NCBI GenBank assembly: GCA_001313065.1
Contig: BBFD01000275.1
Coordinates: forward strand, 1-5,455
From: Silvimonas sp. JCM 19000
GTDB taxonomy: Bacteria > Pseudomonadota > Gammaproteobacteria > Burkholderiales > Chitinibacteraceae
Direction: 5' to 3'
DNA length: 5,455 bases
Positions 5,248 through 5,455 of this stretch are shown piece after piece. The notes under the pieces were generated by a model. That model saw only the letters and a program-made list of their open reading frames with translations. It was not told the origin of the DNA and ran no database searches. The position numbers and the translations under genes were made by a program. Every line of letters begins with the position of its first letter. Position 1 is the first letter of the stretch.

Positions 5248-5455
5248 GCGGCGGCAACACCAGTTTGGCGACGGTGTATTCGGCCTCTTTCTTGTCGACT
5301 TTGCCTTCAATCGGCACCGGTTCGTCGCTGCTGTGTAACTCGAAACTGCGGTTGCGCGATTCGGTGTTGTAGGCCACGGTAAAACCCGGACCCTTGTCTG
5401 GATTTTTCTCGTCGGGCACCGGCGTGGCGCCGGCTTCGGTCGCGGCCGGGGCCGG
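5183..5455 (-). CDS. Large eCIS-associated protein, fragment 1 (edge to first A-run break)
   Basis: The frame is open from the window edge: PAPAATEAGATPVPDEKNP, a flexible linker, so the GTG at 5419 is internal rather than a start. The next part (GFTVAYNTESRNRSFELHSS, then IEGKVDKKEAEYTVAKLVLP) is polar and of unknown fold. The true reading ends at the A run (plus-strand T run) 5242-5247. The roughly 20 residues read after it, down to a stop at 5183, are out of frame. Confidence 0.6.
   Translation of the reverse strand, partial: PAPAATEAGATPVPDEKNPDKGPGFTVAYNTESRNRSFELHSSDEPVPIEGKVDKKEAEYTVAKLVLPPQKRPRCAGVLQNAVSAAEDHV

Larger units (their letters stand above)
2712..5455 (-). pseudogene. Very large eCIS-associated protein with HNH-like motif and beta-repeat region; 5' end outside window, eight frame breaks
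   Basis: One long coding region appears as nine open pieces. It enters from the right edge and ends at TGA 2714-2712. Counting each break as one base gives 913 residues in the window. In order: a Pro/Ala-rich linker (residues 1-13), a basic region, an HNH-like motif (about 151-183), a long beta-strand-rich part with repeated Gly/Lys patterns, a Gly-rich hydrophobic stretch (VIPAGGGITGVLG…), the end of that domain (VRTEKDWELAS, LGVRMPLHY) and a charged tail (KTTPKEVEK). Proteins of this size encoded directly upstream of tube/LysM/hub/spike genes in eCIS clusters often start with a DUF4157 (eCIS core) domain; that end is not visible here. I infer a cargo or effector role, not a structural one. 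Breaks are near 5242-5247, 5035-5040, 4502-4507, 4378, 3913, 3819-3824, 3252 and 2913-2918. Sequencing indels are likelier than true decay, because the codons between breaks look fully conserved. Confidence 0.7.

Noticed and set aside
2712..5455. Programmed -1 ribosomal frameshifting at the AAAAAAG sequences
   Set aside because: A -1 shift would act like adding one base, but the joins require removing one base or adding two. Five to eight programmed shifts in one gene is also not credible.

Overview
All supported genes lie on the minus strand and form one tight operon, read from the right edge (5455) to the left (85). They belong to a phage-tail-like contractile injection system, most likely of the extracellular type (eCIS; Afp/PVC-like). 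The DNA is GC-rich with few gaps between genes, which suggests a Gram-negative proteobacterium. The window does not support a more exact placement.

Layout in transcription order: (1) 5455-2712 is a very long protein, cut by the window edge. It starts in a Pro/Ala-rich linker, carries an HNH-nuclease-like motif, then a long run of short beta-strand repeats, a Gly-rich C-terminal segment and a charged tail. It looks like the large cargo/effector-type protein often encoded beside eCIS structural genes. (2) 2715-2063 is a CIS tube/adaptor protein. (3) 2048-1717 is a short LysM-like baseplate protein. (4) 1717-594 is a phage late control protein D (gp27/VgrG N-half-like) hub. (5) 597-85 is a baseplate assembly protein V / gp5-like OB-fold spike. 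Genes 2 to 5 would build the inner-tube-to-spike junction. Gene 1 is plausibly a payload or accessory protein. Stop/start overlaps (ATGA, TAATG) and a 14-base gap indicate translational coupling.

The main oddity is that the reading frame breaks about eleven times in 5.4 kb: eight times in gene 1 and once each in genes 2, 3 and 4. Only gene 5 is intact as given. Each break can be repaired by a one-base change, and the repaired proteins read smoothly. Five breaks are at every six-base A run (coding strand) in the window, and all five shift the same way. The most likely cause is sequencing/assembly indels. Slippage or real gene decay are alternatives. I therefore describe both the repaired loci and the open fragments.

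Bases 1-84 hold no convincing gene. They contain a strong G-quadruplex motif two bases after the last stop codon (coding strand) and a perfect 8-bp hairpin that may end or process the transcript. I found no tRNA, rRNA, CRISPR array or insertion sequence.
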